The position numbers were made by a program, and so were the translations under genes. Source: Ruegeria arenilitoris (lineage in GTDB: Bacteria > Pseudomonadota > Alphaproteobacteria > Rhodobacterales > Rhodobacteraceae). From it: a stretch of 64,000 nt of DNA. Shown here in pieces: positions 10,148 to 19,643 of this stretch. Every line of letters starts with the position of its first letter. Within the stretch, counting starts at the first letter, position 1. The notes beneath the pieces were generated by a model, which was given only the letters and a program-made list of their open reading frames with translations, did no database searches and was not told the DNA's origin. Where the stretch lies: positions 248,001 through 312,000 of the forward strand of contig NZ_WQHP01000002.1 of assembly GCF_013035315.1 (NCBI RefSeq). The letters run 5' to 3'.

Positions 10148-11077
10148 TCAGGGTGTTCCGACCCAGGCAATCACCAAAGGCACGGTCAGAATACTTGCGG
10201 CCGTGGACAGCAGGATCGCAGCAGATGCACGGTGCGGTGCAACGCCGTAATGCGCGGCCAGCATGTAGACATTGCCTGCAACTGGCAACGCCGCAGCAGC
10301 GATGGCCACTGATGCAGGAAATGCAGCAACGGGAAGAACCCACAGAAGAACGATTGCAACGCAGGCAGGGTGGATGACGAGTTTACAAAAACTAAGCCAG
10401 CCCGCGATATGGACGCGCTCGGCCGATTTGCTGGCCAGCGACGCTCCGATAGCGAACAGGGCGCCGGGTGTGGCCGCGCCGCCCAGAATGCTCAGGAAAT
10501 CGTTCAGTGGCGTAGGGACGGGGATTTGACAGGCGGACCAGAGAAGACCAGCTGAGATCGAAACGATCATCGGGTTCTTGAGCAGCCCGATCCCGATCAG
10601 CCGGAAAGTCGCGGGGGTCAGTCGCCCATCACGCCCGCCGTTGATCAGTATGACAATCAATGACGAGAACACGACCAGATCAACGGTCAGAACCAGCATG
10701 ACCGGCCCGATGGCAGCCTCGGTAAACAGCAGCGCCAACATGGGCAGCCCTAAAAAACCGACATTGCCGATCGCCGCGCATTGCGCCTCGACCGCAGCGG
10801 TTGGGATATCAAGCCGCCGTATCCATGCAACCAGAGTGGCCAGGCTGTACACAGCCGCGGTGCCGATCAGGTACCCCAGAACAAGCCTTGCATTGAAAAT
10901 CTCGGCAAAGGGCAGGGTGGCGGCAAAGCGAAACAGCATGGCCGACAGCGCGAAATAGAAAACGAATTTGGTCAGATAGGCCGTCGCCTCTTCGGTGAAA
11001 AAACGACTGCGACCGGCCCAGTATCCCAGGCCGATGATCGCGAAAAAGGGCAGCGTGCGCAGGAAGATATCGACCAT
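10148..11077 (-). CDS. AEC family transporter (auxin efflux carrier-like)
   Basis: 309 residues with about ten hydrophobic segments in the two five-helix repeats of the AEC/bile-acid-transporter fold. Recognisable family stretches are FFAIIGLGYWAGR at the N-terminus, NVGFLGLPMLALLF, and the P/G-rich helix break LKNPMI near the middle. Members export organic acids such as malate or malonate; the substrate here is not determinable. It is divergent from the TetR gene at 11259, which is a candidate regulator. Confidence 0.85.
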   Translation of the reverse strand: MVDIFLRTLPFFAIIGLGYWAGRSRFFTEEATAYLTKFVFYFALSAMLFRFAATLPFAEIFNARLVLGYLIGTAAVYSLATLVAWIRRLDIPTAAVEAQCAAIGNVGFLGLPMLALLFTEAAIGPVMLVLTVDLVVFSSLIVILINGGRDGRLTPATFRLIGIGLLKNPMIVSISAGLLWSACQIPVPTPLNDFLSILGGAATPGALFAIGASLASKSAERVHIAGWLSFCKLVIHPACVAIVLLWVLPVAAFPASVAIAAAALPVAGNVYMLAAHYGVAPHRASAAILLSTAASILTVPLVIAWVGTP

Positions 11078-11195
11078 GAGGAACTTCGTATCATGGATTT
11101 AGCAAGCTGCAAGCATTGTCCGCGCACAGGTTTGGCTTGCGGCCTAAAACCCGTTCCAGTTGCCTAAACAATTGCCTCTGGCCCAGAAACTATGC

Positions 11196-11232
11196 GAATC
11201 GTTGTATCTGAACTGAACGGTTTATACATTCG
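11196..11232. promoter_or_regulatory. Candidate operator between AEC carrier and TetR
   Basis: In the 180-base divergent spacer, CGAAT...TGTAT on the left faces ATACATTCG on the right: imperfect inverted arms about 27 bases apart, centred 45 bases upstream of the TetR start. Position and symmetry suit a TetR operator, but the match is imperfect. Confidence 0.3.
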
Positions 11233-11258
11233 ACACCCATATGAACTAAGGAGAGCCC

Positions 11259-11876
11259 ATGACCGAAGCAGCCGCCATCCTGCGTACAGGCCGAAAATTT
11301 GATCAGGTCCTGCGCGGAGCCCGAGAGGTTTTCATGGCGGACGGTTTTGAAGGTGCAAGCGTTGACGACATCGCGCGAACAGCCGGGGTGTCGAAAGCCA
11401 CGCTTTACAGCTATTTTCCGGACAAGCGCCTGTTGTTCATGGAAGTGGCCCAAGTTGAATGCAAACGGATGGCAGAAAACGTCGTTGCGATGGTTGACGA
11501 CTGCAAACCGGCCCGCGAAGTTCTGACAATTGCTGCGAGGGAACTGACGGCCTTTCTGGTCTCGGACTTTTCACAACAGATGTTTCGCATCTGCATCGCT
11601 GAGCGCGACAGATTCCCTGAGCTGGGCCAGACATTCTATGAGGCCGGACCGCAGAACGGTCAGCACAAGATGGTCGAGTATCTGGAGAAAGCGGTCAACA
11701 AAGGTGAGCTTGCCATCGACGACCTTCAATTGGCGGCGGAGCAATTCAGTGAGTTGTGCAAGGTTCGGATCTGGACACGTGCAGCCATCGGAATTCAAAA
11801 GAGCTTTTCCAAGGCCGAGATCGACGAAATCGCGCTACAGGCGGTTGAGATGTTCATGGCCCGGTACGGTGCTTAA
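11259..11876 (+). CDS. TetR/AcrR family transcriptional regulator
   Basis: 205 residues. The N-terminal helix-turn-helix is complete: REVFMADGFEGASVDDIARTAGVSK... then TLYSYFPDKRLLF (residues ~27-67). The C-terminal part is helical, with the AefR-like core (residues ~85-200). A strong AAGGAGAG ribosome binding site precedes the ATG. It is divergent from the AEC transporter, the most likely target. Ligand unknown. Confidence 0.88.
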   Translation: MTEAAAILRTGRKFDQVLRGAREVFMADGFEGASVDDIARTAGVSKATLYSYFPDKRLLFMEVAQVECKRMAENVVAMVDDCKPAREVLTIAARELTAFLVSDFSQQMFRICIAERDRFPELGQTFYEAGPQNGQHKMVEYLEKAVNKGELAIDDLQLAAEQFSELCKVRIWTRAAIGIQKSFSKAEIDEIALQAVEMFMARYGA

Positions 11877-11907
11877 GTCGGTAGGTTCCAAATAAAGCGA
11901 AAAACAA

Positions 11908-11933
11908 CCCGCACCCGGCATCCCGGATGCGGG
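11908..11933 (-). terminator. Bidirectional terminator between TetR and truncated hlyD
   Basis: CCCGCA...TGCGGG arms enclose an inner GCATCC/GGATGC. On the minus strand the hairpin is followed by a TTGTTTTT tract, which fits termination of the hlyD remnant. On the plus strand it lies 31 bases after the TetR stop. Confidence 0.6.
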
Positions 11934-11942
11934 CTTAACCAG

Positions 11943-12875
11943 TCACTCGATAAAGGTCTTTGCCAGCCGGTCGCTGATTGGTTGTGACAGATAGCTGATC
12001 ACGGCACGCTCGCCCGTATTCACGAACAGATCTGCAGGCATGCCCGGGACCAGATCAAGGGCGGCGACTTCGGTTGGTTGATCCGCATCCAGCTTTACCC
12101 GCGCCTTGTAGTACGCCTCTCCGGTGCGCTCGTCCTCCAATGCGTCGGCGGAGATGTCGAATATCTGTCCGCTGGCCTCGGGCACGTCAGCCTGAGCGAA
12201 GGCGGACAGGCGAATGCGCGTGGATTGCCCGATCTGCAGCTTGTCGATATCTCCGGTTTTGATCCGCGCTTCGACGATCAGTGCCTGATTGGCGGGGACG
12301 ATATCCATGATCGCCTCTCCGGGGCGAATGACGCCACCCTTGGTCGAGATACCCAAGTTGACAACGCGACCACTGGCCGGGGCCAGCACTTGCGTCCGCT
12401 TCAACCGCTCTGCTGCGCCAGTGTATTTCGATCGGATCAGATCAAGCTGCGCATCCACGATCGCAAGTTCTCCGGCGATAACTTCATCGCGCAGCTTTTG
12501 CTGGCTAAGCAGGGACAATTGCAATTCCTGAACCTGATCTTCAGCTTGCGCGATTTGAGTGCGCAACGACGCGTCGACGCCACCCAGACGCTCCAGTTCG
12601 ATCTGACGCGCGCTGACACGCGTGGCCGCCACTAAGCCCTTATCCAGCAGGGATTGCAGGTTCGACAGCTCGACCTGAGTGATGTCGATCTGGTTCTGAG
12701 CCGCGCGCCGCTGTTCATTCAAACCTGCGACCTGGTTGCGCAGGCCCGAGATGCGCTGAGCATTGATCTGGGCTTCGGTCTGTCGTGCGCGGGCTTCTGC
12801 GTCAAACAGCTGCTTTTGCGTCAGATAGGGTGACAACCAGTGTAAGTGTTCCATTCCATCGCCGAACCCGGCCAA
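11943..12875 (-). pseudogene. HlyD-family type I secretion adaptor, N-terminally truncated remnant
   Basis: The 310 residues contain the adaptor's long coiled coil (~residues 15-155), the lipoyl/barrel half-motif (LAPASGRVVNLGISTKGGVIRPGEAIMDIVP) and the conserved C-terminus (PGMPADLFVNTGERAVISYLSQPI). The usual ~130 N-terminal residues, with the membrane anchor and first lipoyl half-motif, are missing. In frame upstream, a stop occurs only 12 codons before the TTG at 12875, and that short extension does not resemble the family. No partner ABC exporter is adjacent; instead the peptide-transporter promoter follows. I read this as a deletion remnant with a broken 5' end. Confidence 0.75.
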
Positions 12876-12918
12876 CGCGTGTTCTTCGCTGGTCAGGCAT
12901 GTTTGGTATCAAATTGAG

Positions 12919-12948
12919 TTGACAATGGATTTTGTATTTTGGATACAA
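12919..12948 (+). promoter_or_regulatory. Promoter of the peptide ABC operon with GntR operator over the -10
   Basis: TTGACA (12919-12924), a 17-base spacer and GATACA (12942-12947) form a sigma-70 type promoter. The palindrome TTGTATTTTGGATACAA (12932-12948) covers the -10. The identical 17-mer occurs on the opposite strand in front of the gntR gene at 20350-20366, which strongly suggests a shared repressor site. Confidence 0.75.
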
Positions 12949-13043
12949 CTAGCACAGATTTCGCGACGATGAGAGTCGTCTGGAATTGCTTGACCAACAA
13001 AAGCAACGCGAAAGCCGATTTAAAACATTTCTGGGAGACAATC

Positions 13044-14627
13044 ATGAAACTTGGATTTTTGGCGGCAACTGCGGCAATCGCCCTGTCCAGCGCGGCCGCG
13101 CATGCCAGCACATTGGTGTATTGTTCGGAAGGTTCACCCGAAGGCTTCGATCCGGCGCTGTTTACAGCCGGGACCACCTTCGATGCCTCTTCGCACCCGA
13201 TCTACAACCGACTGCTCGAGTTTGAAACCGGGACAACCAATGTGATCCCCGGTTTGGCCGAAAGCGTCGAAGCCAGCGATGACGGTTTGGAATACACGTT
13301 CAAGCTGCGTCAGGGGGTCAAGTTCCATTCGAACGACGAATTCACCCCAACCCGCGATTTCAATGCGGATGACGTCATCTTTTCGTTCATGCGTCAGAAG
13401 GACGAAGGCCACCCGTATAACCAGGTGTCCGGTGGAACCTGGGAGTATTTTAAGGGCATGGGCATGCCCGATTTGGTCGAGTCCATTGAAAAGGTCGACG
13501 ACTACACTGTGAAATTCACTTTGACCAAACCCGAAGCACCGTTCGTGGCCAATATGGCGATGGATTTCGCGTCGATCCTGTCGGCTGAATACGCCGACGC
13601 GATGATGGCGGCCGGCACGCCTGAGAAGCTGAACACAGCGCCCATCGGTACCGGCCCGTTCTCGTTCGTGGCCTATCAGAAGGATGCAGTGATCCGCTAT
13701 GCCCAGAATGCCGATTATTGGAAAGACCCAGCGGATGTCGAAAACCTAATCTTCGCGATCACGCCGGATGCCTCGGTTCGGTATCAAAAGCTGAAGGCCG
13801 GCGAATGCCACATCATGCCCTATCCGAACCCCGCCGATATTCAGGCGATGCAGGATGACGGTGACATCAACATGATGGAGCAAGAGGGCCTGAATGTCGG
13901 TTACCTTGCCTACAACACCACAATGGCGCCGTTCGACAATCCGAATGTCCGCAAGGCGCTGAACATGGCGATCGACAAGAACGCGATCATCGACGTTGTC
14001 TTCCAAGGCTCGGGGCAGGTTGCCAAAAACCCGATCCCACCGACCATGTGGGGATATAACGATGCCATCACGGACGACGCTTATGACCCTGAAGCAGCCA
14101 AGGCGATGCTGGAAGCCGAAGGTGTCTCTGATCTGTCGATGAAGGTTTGGGCGATGCCGGTGCAGCGCCCGTACAACCCTAATGCGCGTCGCATGGCTGA
14201 ACTGATCCAAGAGGATTTCGGCAAGATCGGCGTGGATGTCGAGATCGTTTCCTATGAATGGGGCGAATACCTTTCCCGTTCGAAAGATTTGAACCGGGAT
14301 GGGGCGGTTCTGCTGGGCTGGACTGGTGACAACGGCGATCCGGACAACTTCCTGGCGGTACTGCTGGGCTGTGACGGTCGCGAAGCGTCAAACCGGGCAC
14401 AATGGTGCCACCAACCGTTTGAAGACCTGATCCTTGAGGCCAAACAGTCAACCGATCAGGCTGAGCGCGCCAAGCTGTACGAACAGGCGCAGGTCATCTT
14501 CAAAGAACAGGCACCATGGGCCACCATCGCGCATTCAGTTGTCTACATGCCAATGCGTAACGAGGTGCAGGGCTACAAGGTTCATCCCTTGGGCGGTCAC
14601 ATCTTCTACGGCGTAAGCGTCGAATAA
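13044..14627 (+). CDS. Dipeptide/oligopeptide ABC transporter substrate-binding protein (SBP family 5, DppA-like)
   Basis: A periplasmic binding protein of ~527 residues. The start at 13044 is chosen because GGGAG lies seven bases upstream and the protein then begins with a clean signal peptide (MKLGFLAATAAIALSSAAAHAS). Family 5 landmarks follow: IYNRLLEFETGTTNVIPGLAESVE, YTFKLRQGVKFHSN, FNADDVIFSFMR, LNTAPIGTGPF, and a DppA-like GDNGDPDNFLAVLLGCDG. First gene of a six-gene operon whose promoter carries a GntR operator. Peptide preference is unknown; the embedded M24 peptidase hints at proline-containing peptides. Confidence 0.92.
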   Translation: MKLGFLAATAAIALSSAAAHASTLVYCSEGSPEGFDPALFTAGTTFDASSHPIYNRLLEFETGTTNVIPGLAESVEASDDGLEYTFKLRQGVKFHSNDEFTPTRDFNADDVIFSFMRQKDEGHPYNQVSGGTWEYFKGMGMPDLVESIEKVDDYTVKFTLTKPEAPFVANMAMDFASILSAEYADAMMAAGTPEKLNTAPIGTGPFSFVAYQKDAVIRYAQNADYWKDPADVENLIFAITPDASVRYQKLKAGECHIMPYPNPADIQAMQDDGDINMMEQEGLNVGYLAYNTTMAPFDNPNVRKALNMAIDKNAIIDVVFQGSGQVAKNPIPPTMWGYNDAITDDAYDPEAAKAMLEAEGVSDLSMKVWAMPVQRPYNPNARRMAELIQEDFGKIGVDVEIVSYEWGEYLSRSKDLNRDGAVLLGWTGDNGDPDNFLAVLLGCDGREASNRAQWCHQPFEDLILEAKQSTDQAERAKLYEQAQVIFKEQAPWATIAHSVVYMPMRNEVQGYKVHPLGGHIFYGVSVE

Positions 14628-14643
14628 AACACCACTCACTGAT

Positions 14644-14674
14644 CGGAGCCGCCCCAATTGGCGGCTCCGGTTTT
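14644..14674 (+). terminator. Intra-operon hairpin after the binding-protein gene
   Basis: A perfect 10-bp stem (CGGAGCCGCC / GGCGGCTCCG, loop CCAATT) followed by GTTTTC sits 16 bases after the binding-protein stop and 22 bases before the peptidase start. It looks like a leaky terminator or a 3'-end-stabilising hairpin, as is common between abundant binding proteins and downstream transporter genes. Confidence 0.65.
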
Positions 14675-14696
14675 CAATATTGGGAGGTCGGCGCAC

Positions 14697-15791
14697 ATGC
14701 CGGATTTGTCCGAGTACCGTCAGCTGGCAAAGGACATGTCAGTAGACGCCGTGGCACTGGTGCCCGGCCCGAATTTCACCCGCGCATTGGGTAAACCCTT
14801 CATGAGCCACGAGCGTCCCTTTGTGGTCGTGATCCCGGCGCAGGGAGCCCCGGCAGCAATTGTGCCCAATCTGGAACTTGGATCATGGGATCTGGTCGGT
14901 TTCGATGGCGCGGTTTTCGATTGGCTAGATCAGACCGGATATGACGGCGCATTCGCTGCTTTGGCCGAGCATTTACCGCTAAAATCCCTAGCCGTTGAGG
15001 GGCAGGTGATGCGGGTATTCGTGTTCAAAGCCTTTACCCGCGCCATCCCAGATCTGCGCATCGTGGACGGCGAGCGCGAAATCTCGGGCCTGCGCATTAT
15101 CAAGACGGACGACGATATCGCCGCCTTGCAAGCAGCCATCGATGTTTCGGAACGCGCTCTGGACCGTGTCATTGCGGATGTGCGCGTCGGCCAGACGGAA
15201 AAACAGATCGAACAGGCGTTGATTCAAGCGCTTTTTTCCGAAGGCGCAGCCTCACTGGCCTTTTCGCCAATCGTTGCGGCCGGGGACAACTCGGCGCGCC
15301 CGCATGGTAAGGCGCGGGCGGATTACCAAATCAAGGCGGGCGAAGCACTTTTGTTCGACTTTGGGGCACGCAAAAATGGGTTTGCCGCCGACATCACGCG
15401 GACCTTCTTCGTTCAGGATGTCTCGGACGAGGGCAGGGCGGTCTATGACACGGTACTGCGCGCCAATCTGGCTGGCTTCGAAGCTTGCCGTCCCGGTGTA
15501 ACCGCTCATGATATCGACGATGCCGTGACCGGAGTTCTCGAAGCGTCGCCTTATTCGGACCGTATCCGTACCAAGACAGGGCACGGTTTGGGTCGTGATG
15601 TGCACGAAGCGCCGTATATTATGCGTGGAAACGGTCAGATCATCCGTGCTGGCATGGTCTGGACGAATGAGCCGGGTCTTTATGATCTGGACAATTTCGG
15701 CGTTCGGATTGAAGATGATGTCTTGGTGACCGACGATGGTTGCCGCTCGCTAACCAGCTTTCCAAAAGATCTGACAATCATAGGCCGCTGA
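14697..15791 (+). CDS. M24 family metallopeptidase (Xaa-Pro aminopeptidase/prolidase-like)
   Basis: ~364 residues. An N-terminal creatinase-like domain is followed by a pita-bread catalytic domain with metal ligands in FDFGARKNGFAADITRTF (two Asp), GHGLGRDVHEAPYI (His), NEPGLY (Glu) and GVRIEDDVLV (Glu). Start chosen at 14697, with GGGAGG nine bases upstream. It is embedded between the binding protein and the permeases, so it probably cleaves imported peptides with Xaa-Pro bonds in the cytoplasm. The stop shares a base with the next start (TGATG). Confidence 0.9.
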   Translation: MPDLSEYRQLAKDMSVDAVALVPGPNFTRALGKPFMSHERPFVVVIPAQGAPAAIVPNLELGSWDLVGFDGAVFDWLDQTGYDGAFAALAEHLPLKSLAVEGQVMRVFVFKAFTRAIPDLRIVDGEREISGLRIIKTDDDIAALQAAIDVSERALDRVIADVRVGQTEKQIEQALIQALFSEGAASLAFSPIVAAGDNSARPHGKARADYQIKAGEALLFDFGARKNGFAADITRTFFVQDVSDEGRAVYDTVLRANLAGFEACRPGVTAHDIDDAVTGVLEASPYSDRIRTKTGHGLGRDVHEAPYIMRGNGQIIRAGMVWTNEPGLYDLDNFGVRIEDDVLVTDDGCRSLTSFPKDLTIIGR

Positions 15792-16798
15792 TGTTTGGCT
15801 ATTTTCTTACACGCCTTGGCATGTTCATTCCGACATTTCTGGGCGTGACGCTGATTTCGTTCATGTTCATCCGGGTGCTGCCGGGCGATCCGATCATCGT
15901 GATGGCCGGTGAACGCGGTATGACCGAAGAACGCTATCAGGAGATGGTCGAAAAGCTGGGCTTCGACAAACCTATCCTGCAGCAATACTGGGATTATCTG
16001 ACCGGTGTGTTGCACGGTGATCTGGGTGAGAGCTTTGTCACCAAGAAGCCGGTTTGGGACGAGTTCTTTGCCCTATTCCCTGCCACGCTAGAGCTTTCGA
16101 TCTGCGCGATGATCTTTGCGGTTGCATTAGGGTTGCCAGCGGGCGTGATCGCAGCCGTAAACCGAGGCAAGTTCTTTGATCGTGCGCTGATGTCTTCGGC
16201 TCTTGTGGGCTATTCCATGCCAATCTTCTGGTGGGCTTTGCTGCTGATCATCGTGTTCTCAGGCAATTTGGGCTGGACGCCGGTCTCAGGCCGGATCGAC
16301 CTGCTGTACTACTTTCCCAGCGTCACTGGCTTCATGCTCATCGATAGCTTGCTTTCGGGGCAGGAGGGTGCCTTTAAATCGGCGATACGCCACCTAATCC
16401 TGCCGACAATCGTTCTGGGTACCATTCCCCTCGCTGTCATTGCCCGCCAGACACGCTCGGCGATGTTGGAGGTTCTTGGCGAAGATTACATCCGTACGGC
16501 CCGTGCCAAGGGGTTGGCCCCAGCGCGGATCAACGGGCTGCATGCCCTGCGCAATGCACTGATCCCGGTGGTTACTGTAATCGGCCTGTCGGTTGGTACT
16601 TTGCTGGCTGGCGCGATCCTGACCGAGACAATCTTTAGTTGGCCCGGCATCGGCAAGTGGATGGTCGACAGTATCTTCCGTCGTGATTACCCGGTGGTGC
16701 AGGGCGGTCTGTTGATGATCGCGGTGATTGTCATGCTGGTGAACCTACTGGTCGATGTCCTCTACGGTATCATCAACCCCAAAATTCGGAGGCGGTGA
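15791..16798 (+). CDS. Peptide ABC transporter permease (DppB-like)
   Basis: 335 residues with six membrane segments. The DppB-type N-terminus (YFLTRLGMFIPTFLGVTLISFMFIRVLPGDP) and the EAA loop (TARAKGLAPARINGLHALRNALIPVVTVIG, read across residues ~235-265) are present. The ATG at 15791 overlaps the peptidase stop by one base. It forms the translocation pore with the following permease. Confidence 0.93.
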   Translation: MFGYFLTRLGMFIPTFLGVTLISFMFIRVLPGDPIIVMAGERGMTEERYQEMVEKLGFDKPILQQYWDYLTGVLHGDLGESFVTKKPVWDEFFALFPATLELSICAMIFAVALGLPAGVIAAVNRGKFFDRALMSSALVGYSMPIFWWALLLIIVFSGNLGWTPVSGRIDLLYYFPSVTGFMLIDSLLSGQEGAFKSAIRHLILPTIVLGTIPLAVIARQTRSAMLEVLGEDYIRTARAKGLAPARINGLHALRNALIPVVTVIGLSVGTLLAGAILTETIFSWPGIGKWMVDSIFRRDYPVVQGGLLMIAVIVMLVNLLVDVLYGIINPKIRRR

Positions 16799-17700
16799 TG
16801 GCTGAATTGTCTGCAACTCCATCCAAAACCGAAGATCGCCCCAGCGCATTGCGTGAATTCTGGTATTACTTCAGCGAGAACCGTGGTGCGGTTTTCGGTC
16901 TGTATGTGTTTTCCGCCTTTGTCCTGTGTGCGGCTTTTGCTCCCCTGTTGGCTCCCTATGACCCGACCGAGCAATTCCGGGACCACATCCTGCAGCCTCC
17001 GGCGTGGCAAGCGGGCGGAAGCTGGGCCTTCCCCTTGGGTACCGATCCTCTTGGGCGGGACATGCTATCGCGGCTGATCATGGGCTCACGCTATTCATTC
17101 TTTGTCGGCATCGTGGTGGTCTGTGTGGCCGTGACGGGCGGCGTGATCATTGGCCTGCTCTCTGGGTTCGCGCCCAAATGGGTCGACACGCTGATCATGC
17201 GGGTGATGGATATTATTCTGTCCTTCCCTTCGCTTCTTTTGGCTTTGGTTCTGGTCGCCATTCTTGGCCCGTCGCTGACGAACGCCATGATCGCCATCGC
17301 TATCGTCTTCCAGCCACATTACGTGCGCCTGACCCGTGCTTCAGTGCTGGCAGAACGGCAGAAGGATTACGTTACTTCCGCCCGCGTGGCCGGTGCTGGC
17401 AAGGCCCGGCTGATGTTCAAAACGGTGCTGCCGAATTGTCTGGCCCCCATTATCGTGCAGGCCGCTTTGTCGTTCTCAACCGCCATTCTGGACGCCGCAG
17501 CGCTTGGCTTCCTGGGCATGGGTGCACAGCCGCCGACGCCTGAGTGGGGCACCATGCTGGCCGAGGCGCGTGAATTCATCCTGCGCGCCTGGTGGGTTGT
17601 GACGTTCCCTGGTCTGGCCATTTTGGTCACGGTGCTCGCCATCAACCTGATGGGCGACGGTCTGCGCGACGCGCTGGACCCGAAGCTAAAGCGGAGTTGA
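16798..17700 (+). CDS. Peptide ABC transporter permease (DppC-like)
   Basis: 300 residues. It carries the OppC N-terminal segment (FWYYFSENRGAVFGLYVFSA), the substrate-path motif FPLGTDPLGRDMLSRLIMGSR and the EAA loop (TSARVAGAGKARLMFKTVLPNCLAPIIV). The stop of the upstream gene overlaps the start (GTGATG: either GTG at 16795 or ATG at 16798 is usable). Partner of the DppB-like permease. Confidence 0.93.
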   Translation: MAELSATPSKTEDRPSALREFWYYFSENRGAVFGLYVFSAFVLCAAFAPLLAPYDPTEQFRDHILQPPAWQAGGSWAFPLGTDPLGRDMLSRLIMGSRYSFFVGIVVVCVAVTGGVIIGLLSGFAPKWVDTLIMRVMDIILSFPSLLLALVLVAILGPSLTNAMIAIAIVFQPHYVRLTRASVLAERQKDYVTSARVAGAGKARLMFKTVLPNCLAPIIVQAALSFSTAILDAAALGFLGMGAQPPTPEWGTMLAEAREFILRAWWVVTFPGLAILVTVLAINLMGDGLRDALDPKLKRS

Positions 17701-17704
17701 TGAC

Positions 17705-18682
17705 ATGAGCCTTTTGGATATCCGAAACCTCACCGTCGAATTCGCAACCGCTTCAGGCAAGTTCCGCGCGGTAGACGGAGTCGATCTGTCCGTCGACAAG
17801 GGCGAGCTGATGGCCATCGTCGGTGAAAGTGGCTCGGGCAAATCAGTGTCTATGCTGGCGCTAATGGGCTTGCTGCCCTGGACCGCCACGATTACCGCCG
17901 ATCAGCTGAGTTTTGAGGGCATCGACCTAACCAGCATCTCGGCCCGCGACCGGCGCAAGATCATCGGCAAGGACATCGCCATGATCTTTCAAGAGCCGAT
18001 GTCGTCGCTTAATCCCTGTTTCACAGTCGGCTTTCAGATCAAGGAAGCGCTGCGCATCCATCTGGGTCTGAACCGCAAAGCCCGCCACCAACGCGCGATT
18101 GAACTATTCGATCAAGTCGGTATCCCAGCACCGGAAAGCCGCTTGAACACCTTTCCGCATCAGATGTCGGGCGGGATGAACCAGCGTGTGATGATTGCCA
18201 TGGCGATTGCCTGTAATCCCAAACTGCTGATCGCGGACGAGCCGACGACGGCTCTGGACGTCACCATTCAGGCACAAATTTTGGATTTGCTGATCCGACT
18301 GCGGGATGAGCAGGGGATGGGGCTGGTGCTGATTACCCATGATATGGGCGTCGTTGCCGAAACGGCCGAGCGTGTGCAGGTCCAATATGCTGGTCAGAAG
18401 GTCGAGGAGCAGCCTGTTGGCGATCTGTTCCGCACTCCGCGCCATCCTTACACATCCGCTTTGCTGAGTGCGCTGCCCGAGCGTGCTACATCCAAGATGC
18501 TACCTACAATTCCCGGTGTCGTGCCCGGTCAGTTCGACCGGCCAAAAGGGTGTCTGTTCAGCCCGCGATGCAAACACGCCGATGATCTGTGCCGCAACAC
18601 TCCGCCCACGCCGCATGGTGCAGAGTTCGGCAAGGCCCGCTGTCATCATGTCGAAAAGATTACCGCCGGAGAATTGGTATGA
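17705..18682 (+). CDS. Peptide ABC transporter ATP-binding protein (DppD-like)
   Basis: 325 residues. Walker A is [11 protein letters not shown], the signature region is [16 protein letters not shown], and Walker B is [14 protein letters not shown] with the switch histidine in LITHDMG. The C-terminal oligopeptide-transporter domain has the four-cysteine region ([14 protein letters not shown]...C) that binds a cluster in some homologues. It overlaps the next gene by 4 bases (ATGA). Confidence 0.94.
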   Translation: MSLLDIRNLTVEFATASGKFRAVDGVDLSVDKGELMAIVGESGSGKSVSMLALMGLLPWTATITADQLSFEGIDLTSISARDRRKIIGKDIAMIFQEPMSSLNPCFTVGFQIKEALRIHLGLNRKARHQRAIELFDQVGIPAPESRLNTFPHQMSGGMNQRVMIAMAIACNPKLLIADEPTTALDVTIQAQILDLLIRLRDEQGMGLVLITHDMGVVAETAERVQVQYAGQKVEEQPVGDLFRTPRHPYTSALLSALPERATSKMLPTIPGVVPGQFDRPKGCLFSPRCKHADDLCRNTPPTPHGAEFGKARCHHVEKITAGELV

Positions 18683-19635
18683 CCGCCCCCATCGTACAGG
18701 CCAGTGCCTTGGCCCGGTTCTATACCGTCAAAGGCGGGTTGTTTTCGAAACCGGTAACGGTCAAGGCTCTGTCTGGCGTGGATTTCGACCTGCAGCCGGG
18801 CAAGACTCTGGCCATCGTGGGGGAATCCGGCTGCGGGAAATCAACGTTGGCACGGGTGGTGACAATGATCGAGGAACCAACCTCGGGCAGTCTCACCATC
18901 GACGGGGTCGATATCACTCCATCCAAATGGGCAGAAATGCGCGAGACCGTGCAGATCGTGTTTCAGGACCCCTATGGCTCGCTCAATCCCCGACAACGGA
19001 TCGGTCAGATCCTGCAAGAACCTTTGATTATCAACCGCCGCGACATGGCCGCAGCCGATCGCGAGGCCCGCGCGCGGGAGATGATTGAACTGGTGGGACT
19101 GCGACCGGAACATTATGATCGCTATCCGCACATGTTTTCGGGCGGGCAGAGGCAGCGTATCGCCATTGCTCGCGCCCTGATGCTGAACCCGAAGGTATTG
19201 GTGCTGGACGAGCCGGTTTCAGCGCTGGATGTCTCGATCCAGTCGCAGATCCTGAACCTTTTGGTCGAATTGCAGGAGAGGTTGAACCTCGCTTACTTGT
19301 TTATCTCGCATGATCTATCGGTCGTGAAGCACTTTGCCGATGATGTGATCGTAATGTATCTGGGCCGCGCCGTAGAAAAAGCGCCCAAGGACAAGCTGTT
19401 TGCTGCCCCTCGGCACCCGTATTCCAAAGCATTGCTGTCAACGACCCCACGGGCGGATCCCGATGCACGAAAAGATCGGATCAAACTGGAAGGTGAGCTG
19501 CCGTCGCCAATGAATATCCCCAAGGGGTGTGCTTTTGCACAGCGTTGCTGGCTTGCAACCGAAGAGTGTCGCACGGCCCCGCCAGAACTGAGCGGCACGG
19601 ATCACAAGGTCGCATGCCTTCATCCATTGGACTAG
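18679..19635 (+). CDS. Peptide ABC transporter ATP-binding protein (DppF-like)
   Basis: 318 residues starting at the ATG inside the ATGA overlap with the preceding ATPase; a longer in-frame start at 18589 would only read antiparallel to the DppD C-terminus. Walker A is GESGCGKSTLARV, signature FSGGQRQRIAIARAL, Walker B VLVLDEPVSALDVS, with the H-loop in FISHDLSVVKHF. The C-terminal cysteine motif (CAFAQRCWLATEEC) is present. Last gene of the transporter operon, converging with gntR. Confidence 0.94.
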   Translation: MTAPIVQASALARFYTVKGGLFSKPVTVKALSGVDFDLQPGKTLAIVGESGCGKSTLARVVTMIEEPTSGSLTIDGVDITPSKWAEMRETVQIVFQDPYGSLNPRQRIGQILQEPLIINRRDMAAADREARAREMIELVGLRPEHYDRYPHMFSGGQRQRIAIARALMLNPKVLVLDEPVSALDVSIQSQILNLLVELQERLNLAYLFISHDLSVVKHFADDVIVMYLGRAVEKAPKDKLFAAPRHPYSKALLSTTPRADPDARKDRIKLEGELPSPMNIPKGCAFAQRCWLATEECRTAPPELSGTDHKVACLHPLD

Positions 19636-19643
19636 CGGAAGGT

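Noticed and set aside
12939..13043. Longer start for the peptide-binding protein
   Set aside because: It would begin inside the promoter/operator and bury the signal peptide; the ATG at 13044 has GGGAG in front.
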